DNA of 64,000 bases from Avena insularis (lineage: Eukaryota > Streptophyta > Magnoliopsida > Poales > Poaceae), in NCBI GenBank assembly GCA_023614405.1, contig CM042687.1:261683480-261747479 (forward strand). The letters are read 5' to 3'. The position numbers were made by a program, and so were the translations under genes. Under the pieces are notes generated by a model. It was not told the DNA's origin, made no database searches, and saw nothing but the letters and a program-made list of their open reading frames with translations. How positions within the stretch are numbered: position 1 is the first letter of the stretch; each line of letters opens with the position of its first letter. Positions 57,241 to 64,000 of the stretch are shown piece by piece.

Positions 57241-58402
57241 GCCTGATGCTGTTGCTGGTAAGTTCAAACTCAATTCTGTTCCAGCATTTGTTCTCTTTGA
57301 TACTGGTGCATCTCATTCATTCATATCAAGAGCATTTGTTGAAAGAAATGAACTGCCGGTAGAAACTATTGGGTGTCCTATAAAAGTAAGTTCTCCTGGT
57401 GGAGAAATGATAGTGAATTCAGGATGTCATGATCTAGTCATAGAGTTTGGGAAGTATAAGTTTCCCGTTAACTTGATAATTCTAAACTCCCAAGGGTTGG
57501 ATGTCATTTTGGGAATGGACTGGATGACTAAGCACAAGGGAGTGATAGATTGTGCCAACCATACTGTCTCACTCACAACTCCAGAAAATAAAAGGATCAG
57601 ATTCAAGACCAACTTTGAAGCAAGAAGGAGTATGCTAAATTCTCTTAAGGGGGTTAGCATAGACAGTGTGCCAATTGTGAGTGAGTATCCGGATGTGTTT
57701 CCGGAAGAATTGTCGGGAATGCCACCAAATAGAGATGTGGAGTTTCTTATAGATTTGCTACCAGGATCTGGACCAATAGCGAAGAGACCATATAAGATGT
57801 CAGTTGATGAACTGAAGGAACTCAAGAAACAACTTGGAGAACAGTTGCAGAAAGGATTTATTCAACCAAGTTCTTCATCATGGGGAGCCCCAGTTTTGTT
57901 CGTGGAGAAGAAAGATAGAAGTCAAAGGTTATGCATAGATTACCGTTCACTCAATGAGGTGACTATTAAGAACAAATACCCTTTGCCTAGAATCAATGAC
58001 TTGTTTGACCAGCTAGAAGGAGCTTGTGTGTTCTCAAAGATTGATCTCCGGTCAGGCTATTTTCAACTCAAGATAAGAGAGCAAGACATACCTAAGACAA
58101 CTTTCACCACAAGGTATGGATTATATGAGTATACCGTGATGCCATTTGGTTTGACCAATGCTCCAGCATACTTCATGAATATGATGAACAAGGTGTTCAT
58201 GGAATTCCTTGACAAGTTTGTTGTCGTTTTCATCGATGACATTTTAGTCTACTCCAAGAGCAAAGAAGAGCATGAAGGACATTTACGTTTAATACTTGAG
58301 AAGTTAAGAGAGCATAAACTTTATGCCAAATTCAGCAAGTGTGAATTCTGGTTGAGTGAAGTTGGATTTCTTGGACATGTTATGAAATGGTGTAGCAGTT
58401 GA
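57241..58402 (+). pseudogene. Protease and reverse transcriptase of element C
   Basis: The protease active site is [11 protein letters not shown] with the Asp codon at 57299-57301, and [16 protein letters not shown] follows. RT motifs are all present: [84 protein letters not shown] and [11 protein letters not shown] with the catalytic DD at 58235-58240. The frame is open from 56765 through 58402 and fuses gag, protease and RT without a stop, as usual for these elements. It ends in a premature TGA after a shift that lies in or just after GHVMKWCSS (58377-58402). Confidence 0.92.
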
Positions 58403-58419
58403 TCCTGCTAAAGTTTCAG

Positions 58420-59010
58420 CTGTAACGGAATGGGAATCTCCCAAGTCAGTAAAAGAAGTTCATAGTTTCCTTGGCTTAGTGGGTTACTACAGAAGGTTCA
58501 TTGAAAATTTCTCCAAGGTAGCTAAGCCCATGACGGAATTGCTAAAGAAGGACAAGAAGTTTGCTTGGTCTGAAGGTTGTGAACTCACCTTTCAGGAATT
58601 GAAGAAGAGACTTGTGACAACACCAGTCTTGTGTTTGCCAGACTTGGAAAAAGATTTCCAAGTATATTGTGATGCGTCTCATCATGGTTTGGGTGCAGTA
58701 CTTATGCAAGAAGGAAAAGTTGTGGCGTATGCCTCGAGACAACTCAAAACTCATGAAGTGAACTATCCTACTCATGATTTGGAGTTAGCCTCTGCTGTCC
58801 ATGCACTCAAAACATGGAGGCACTATCTTTTGGGAAAGTGTTGTGAAGTGTTTAGAGATCACAAGAGTTTGAAGTATATCTTCACCCAGAAGGAAATTAA
58901 TATGAGACAAAGAAGATGGCTAGAACTCATCAAGGACTATGACTTAAGTTTGCAATACCATCCCGGTAAAGCAAATGTTGTAGCAGATGCTCTAAGTCGT
59001 AAGGTTTTTG
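58420..59010 (+). pseudogene. RT connection and RNaseH of element C
   Basis: The frame changes relative to [22 protein letters not shown], then the RNaseH domain: [20 protein letters not shown] (first Asp), [20 protein letters not shown] and [19 protein letters not shown] (Glu), [13 protein letters not shown] (Asp) and the end [15 protein letters not shown]. All catalytic residues are visible. The open frame of the downstream half (58479-60083) starts inside this region only because of the first Met after the shift. Confidence 0.9.
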
Positions 59011-60650
59011 TGAATGGCCTTACCAAAGGAGAATTGCCAGATGATTTGTGTGCCCAATTTAGAGATCTCAGATTGGAAATTGTGCCTGAAGGATATCTCA
59101 TGTCTTTGGATGTTCAACCCACTTTGTTGGACAAGATCAAAGAAGCCCAGAAGATTGATAAGGAAATTGAAGAGATTAAAGAAAAGATTGGCAAAGGAAA
59201 AGCCAAAGGGTTCCATGAAGACGAACATGGTACTTTATGGCAGGGGAAACGTATCTGTGTCCCACAAGATCCGGAGCTTCGGAAACTGATTTTGCAAGAA
59301 GCACACAACTCTCCGTATTCCATTCATCCGGGTAACACCAAAATGTACATGGACATGAAGGAAAGATTTTGGTGGAATAATCTCAAGAAGGACATCGCCG
59401 AACATATTGCTTTGTGTGATGTGTGTATTAGAGTGAAAGCGGAACATCAGAAACTAGCCGGTTTACTCCAACCACTACCTATTCCTGAAAGGAAGTGGGA
59501 CAAGATTGGTATGGATTTCATTACCGGATTACCAAGGACCCGGTCAGGATATGATTCTATTTGGGTAGTAGTGGATCGCCTAACTAAGGTGGCTCATTTC
59601 ATACCCGTGAAGATGACCTATACAAGTGCTAAGTTGGCCAAAATCTACATGAGTAGAATTGTATGTCTACATGGAGTGCCAAACAACATTGTGTCTGATA
59701 GGGGAACTCAATTCACATCCCATTTTTGGAGACAGCTACATGAGTCATTGGGAACGAGGTTGGAATTCAGCACTGCTTTTCATCCTCAAACTGATGGACA
59801 GACAGAAAGAACTAATCAGATTCTTGAAGACTTGTTGAGGGCATGTGCCCTAGACTATGGAGCCAGTTGGGATGAAAGTCTGCCTTACGCAGAATTTTCT
59901 TATAACAACAACTATCAAGCCAGCATTGAGATGGCACCATCTGAGTTTCTCTACGGGAGAAAGTGTACCACCCTATTGTTATGGAATGGTGTGGGAGAAA
60001 GAAGTTTGTTCGGACCAGAACTTATCAAAGAAGCCGAAGAGAAGTTCAAGTTGGTTAAGGATAGATTGAAGATAGCACAGTCTTGACAGAAAAGCTACGC
60101 AGATCCTAAGCGTAGAGAAGTCACCTACGAAGTCGGTGATAGAGCTTATCTTAGAGTGTCACCACTTCGTGGAGTGAAGAGGTTCGGAGTCAAAAGAAAA
60201 TTGGCCCCAAGATATGTGGGACCATTCAAGATTCTGAGTCGTAAAGGAGAAGTTGCCTATGAAATTGAACTGCCAGAATCTCTGTCAACTATTCATAATG
60301 TGTTTCATGCAAGTCAGCTTAAGAAATGTCATCCAGAAATGGAAGAAACTTCTTTGAAGGATACTATACCCCTGGAAGAGGTTCAGTTGGAAAGTGATCT
60401 TACCTATGAGGAGAAACCTATCAAAATTCTTGAGACTACAGAAAGAGTCACACGGACTAAGACTATCAAGTTTTGCAAAGTGCAGTGGAATCATCATACC
60501 AAAGAGGAAGCAACTTGGGAAAGAGAAGATGATCTTCGGAAAGACCACCCTCACCTATTTTCTAGCCAACCCGAATCTCGAGGGCGTGTAACATCCCTAA
60601 AATCATGTTTCAGACTCATGCATATCATCCATGCATCCATGATCATTTAG
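59011..60650 (+). pseudogene. Integrase and chromodomain-like tail of element C
   Basis: The HHCC finger spans [15 protein letters not shown] to [10 protein letters not shown]. The DDE core is [14 protein letters not shown] (D near 59512), [12 protein letters not shown] (D near 59697) and DGQTERTNQ (E near 59806). A TGA at 60084-60086 interrupts the following region, which resumes in frame with SYADPKRREVTYEVGDRAYL, KLAPRYVGPFKILSRKGEVA and IHNVFHASQLKKCHPE. The C-terminus has VQWNHHTKEEATWEREDDLR, the chromodomain-like signature of Tekay/Del-type chromoviruses. The frame has no stop before the 3' LTR and runs 21 codons into it, ending at 60648-60650. Confidence 0.9.
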
Positions 60651-63600
60651 AATTTCATTTCAAAAACAGGAGCATTGTTGCTCAATATTTTATGTAAGTT
60701 TATCCAAGCCCTTGTGCTACTTGTTTTTGAGAAAGGTGTTGTTAACCATTCAGTATTGTTTAGAATCCAAAACCCAAGTGATTTCAAAAATTTGAGCAAA
60801 GTCTCAAAGCAAAATATGAAATAAAACCAATTCTATGCCTATTATCACACGTCATAAAGGCATGATTTTGTTTTATTTTCAAAAGACCCAAGTGTGTTTG
60901 AGTGAACAGATGTGTTTGACACTTATTTGAGTACAAGATTTATTGTACAAAAATCCTGAAAATTTTTGGAATCAAACAGATTTGAATTGAAGTTTGAAAA
61001 CCATTTTAGAAAAGCAAATAGAAAAAGAAAAAGCTTAAAAGAGGAAAAAATAATCCTCAGCCGAATCTGGCCCAACTGGCCCAGCTAAGCCCAGCTCCCC
61101 CACCCCGCGAACCGTTTTTATTCACTCGCCCCCGCACCCACTAGCTCGCTGACAGTCTGGACCCACTTCCTCTCCTTTCCTCTCGCTGACAGCCACGGCC
61201 CACACGACCATCGTCGTCTCCACCCAGCGACTGGTTCATCCCCAAATCACGTGGGCGTTTCCTGTTTGATTCGCGTCGTCAATTCCCGTTCAATGCTGGA
61301 GTGATTCACGCCCCCACCTCGCCTACTTAAACCCCCTCTGCCCCCTCTCCATTTCCCCCAGACCCCGAGCACAGAACGCCCCCAGGCTGCGAGAATTCCT
61401 CGCCGCAACCCCGCTGCTCCGACGACCTCGCCGACGAATTCCGGTGAGTACCGCACTCCCCTCTGCCCGTGGTTCATGCTGGCTTGCTCTGCATCTCCGT
61501 GCGCATCTACTGACACTTTCTGTTTGCTCGCGCATGGCCTGTAGCCTCGGCAACGTCAACAACTGAGCGCCGCCGCTCTCTGCTCGAACTCCGGCGATCT
61601 TTCCCCGTAAGTTCCAGCCTCCCCTTGCCCTTTGTTTGATAAGCGTAAGATCCCCAGCGTCCTGCGCATCTAACGGTACCCTCCCCTTGTCTTAGCACGG
61701 CTCAGAACATCGCCAACATCGACGAGCCGAAGCCACAGCCGCCAGGGACTACTCCGACGAGCAATCCGTGACGGCTCCGAGCGCCCCTTCGCCACCAAGG
61801 ACACGTCGAGCTTCTCCTCGTCGCTGCGGTTCTGGTGAGCATCTTCCCACCTCTCCGGGCGCCCTAGTTCGCCGGCACCGCCATCGCTGAAGCGATCGCC
61901 GCTGCTAGCGCCGCCCGTCTGTGGTCAATTAGATTAGGACTGTAGGATTTAGATCTAACGAGTAAGATTAGATCTGTGTCGAAGAGGTACGCGTTAGATC
62001 TGGCCGTGCATCTTAAAAAATCGTGTGGCTCTCGTTGATCGATCCGCCCGAACCGGTACGGGCCAATTAGAACAAGATGCGTGGCAACAGTTAGATTTAA
62101 AAGACAGAATTTGAATCTATTAGATGTTCAAATTTGTTTTGGCTATAACTTTTGATCCCCATGTTAGAATTTAACAAATTTTATACCATTGGAATCAGGA
62201 GAGCAAGCTCTTTCTAATTATGCAATATGTTTAATGTTTTGCTTCTGTTAAAATGGTTTTATTTGTAGAAACTTGTGTAGGGCTAATTTGAGTATATGAA
62301 ATGTTTAGGAAATGATTTAGGGTTTAAATAAATTTTGTTTGGCAAGTTTTTTAACTTGTTTATGAATCAGTACTGTATACTTACCTTGTTGAGTTTTAAA
62401 AATCAACACATGTCATTTTGCATGCATGCATATATTTTTGATTGTATATGTTTTGTATGTGATTGTGGCTATGATTCTTTGTGTAGATTTTGGTGCTAGT
62501 GATTGTGATTGTGAGGAGTGTAGATACTCTCCAAACTACCAAGGCAAGTGGTACTTCATGAATATTTCTATCCCCATGTTTTTATACTAAGCATTAGAAA
62601 TATTTTGCTAAGTCTTACATGTTATTATTTTGCTTATATGCCATGTTGGGAAATCCTAGTAGTTGTAGAATTGCTACGGAATCTCTAAGTTAAGTTACTA
62701 TCTATGCCATGCTTAGCCTAGCTAGTAGCAAACAAGGGTTGGTGAAATATACATACTATGATGAAAATAATTCTAAGTCTTTGGACTTGTGTTTTGCCTA
62801 ATAAAACAACTAAGTTAATGAAACACCTGGGTGGAATGGAAGGAATGGTTTATGTTGAGTGGTTACACAAGGCCCATTTCTATGGTTTACCTTGTGTATC
62901 TCACTTGTGGTAAGCCACCCAGGAACAAAGAGATTTTAGAGGCCAAGTGTTAAGAAGCTTCTAGTGCAACCACTTGGCAATATGGGCTCTGCCAGGATCA
63001 CATAAGTTGCTAGAACTTAGCCTTTTGGACAGTTGGTGGTAGTGGGATGATAGGTTGGAACGCGTCCATTTGGTCTAAGGGAAGGCTTCTGAAAGGTCCT
63101 GTCTTGGTGAAAATCAAGGCTTGTGGGAAAAGTGCACCACCTTTGCAGATGGAAAAATCTAAGTACTTAGCCAAGTCCATGGTAATGGACAACTTGAGCA
63201 TCAAGACATGGAAGCTATCAAGAATCTCCTCATCCCAATTTCTAAGTAAAAACTTGTGGGTGAACAAGGGTGAAGGACCTCAATGTCTATTGGTGGTTTC
63301 TTGGGGAAAAGTTTTGACAAAGAAAAACTTAGCGATTTCAACTAATAGGCAAAATCTATTTTGAGCAAAGCAAGCCAAGCTACACTTAGCCAAATTGCAT
63401 ATAGTATCTAGTCCACCTAAAAATTATACTAAGGTATCACTTGCCAATACTATTCCAATGTATTGACCCACTGTGGCTGTAACTTGTGATGTTGCAGGTT
63501 ACTCTGATGAGGATTAGGTGTCATGAGTCTACACTCAACATGTTTGCCTGTGGCACATGAAGATGAAGACTTTATTTATTTACTTATTCAAACTATTTTA

Positions 63601-63768
63601 CTAGGCCTATGGCCTTGGAGTTGTAAAGACTATGTTATCTCTGGAATGGCTGTAATAATGACCTTTGTATCTGTGTACTTCATCTTAAACTGTGGATGCT
63701 AGCATTGATCCAGGGACTAGCATTGCAATCACAGGGATCCTTTTCCTTTATAAAGGAGGGATCTTACA
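60587..63768 (+). repeat. 3' LTR of element C
   Basis: Starts TGTAACATCCC and ends GGATCTTACA. It retains about 79 bases (61592-61670, with CCCCGTAAGTTCC) absent from the 5' LTR. The preceding CTCGAGGGCG is a poor polypurine tract. The last 64 bases before the integrase stop are coding in the pol frame. Confidence 0.93.
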
Positions 63769-64000
63769 GCGAGTGTGCGTGGGAGAGAGACGGGTACTGG
63801 GCCGGTCTGGGCCAGTACCGAGTGAGACAAGGGGTTTGACCAAACCCAGATGGGTTGGGTTAGGGATGAGCCAGTCGAGTGGGCCAGGATCAGGTTATAA
63901 AAGGAAAAGGAACTAAATTATTAAAATACCAAAATACCCCTAGAACTAAATAAATTCTAAGAAGTTTCATAAAAATCTTAAAAATACAAATAATATATCC
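63769..64000. other. Right flank of element C, probable LTR promoter region
   Basis: GCGAG duplication at 63769-63773, then GC-rich sequence with GGGCCGGTCTGGGCCAG and a TATA-like GGTTATAAAAGG (63893-63904), then AT-rich sequence to the window edge. This resembles an LTR leader of another retroelement in which element C is nested; identity unknown. Confidence 0.4.

Larger units (their letters stand above)
51095..63768 (+). mobile_element. Gypsy retrotransposon C, complete, Tekay-like, recently inserted
   Basis: 12.67 kb with LTRs of 3156 and 3182 bp, GCGAG duplications at 51090-51094 and 63769-63773, an iMet-type primer site, extra ORFs upstream of gag, then gag, protease, RT, RNaseH, integrase and a chromodomain-like tail: Gypsy order. 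The two LTRs are nearly identical apart from a few indels, so it is the youngest element here. Coding capacity is already lost: frameshifts in gag (56570-56760) and RT/RNaseH (58383-58402) and a stop in the integrase C-terminal region (60084). Terminal bases and long blocks are shared with the two ~4.6-kb solo LTRs. Confidence 0.93.

Overview
The window is repeat-dense DNA from a large grass genome, most likely a Triticeae species (wheat, barley, rye or Aegilops). This rests on nested LTR retrotransposons with Triticeae-type termini: Copia LTR ends resembling the Angela/BARE group, TGATACGT-type LTRs primed by tRNA-Asp, and several-kilobase LTRs beginning TGTCACATCCC or TGTAACATCCC. Family names are from memory of termini and were not searched. 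I see no intact host gene; every recognisable protein is mobile-element derived and almost all are broken.

Layout. (1) 1-6247: minus-strand LTR element A, cut by the window edge, with a 1.47-kb insertion at about 1061-2532. (2) 6248-13714: a plus-strand plant-mobile-domain (PMD) pseudogene whose first visible intron holds a 4.57-kb solo LTR (7112-11680, direct repeats CATAT). (3) 13720-30798: a large Mutator-like element (MULE). About 320-bp inverted ends made of short GTAGCGCC/GGCGCTAC hairpins bound a rightward MuDR-type transposase gene (14537-19398), a rightward GRF-type zinc-finger gene (19522-25143) and a leftward, convergent PMD gene (29790-27384). Inside it sit a Copia solo LTR (16692-18325), a second ~4.6-kb solo LTR (20335-24979, repeats CAACG) and an unclassified 1.4-kb insertion (25946-27383). 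(4) 30799-36838: low-information DNA with one hypothetical ORF. (5) 36839-50941: a minus-strand Angela-like Copia element with decayed gag-protease-integrase-RT-RNaseH; its right LTR is split by Gypsy-type element B (42864-49677, repeats CTCCC). (6) 51095-63768: complete Gypsy element C, 3.2-kb LTRs, repeats GCGAG, tRNA-iMet-type primer site, extra ORFs upstream of gag, and a gag-pol with frameshifts. (7) 63769-64000: flank of element C, probably another LTR.

How the parts relate. Without nested insertions the MULE is about 9.35 kb and has MuDR-like logic: two convergent transcription units, each starting just inside a terminal repeat. A second, inverted PMD copy lies immediately outside its left end. 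The solo LTRs share terminal sequence with the LTRs of element C, suggesting a long-LTR group with element C as its coding member. Elements A and B share LTR and primer-site type but carry different, non-pol internal ORFs, so both look non-autonomous. Relative order: PMD/MULE first, then the solo LTRs and element A inside them; Copia before element B; element C appears youngest because its two LTRs are nearly alike.
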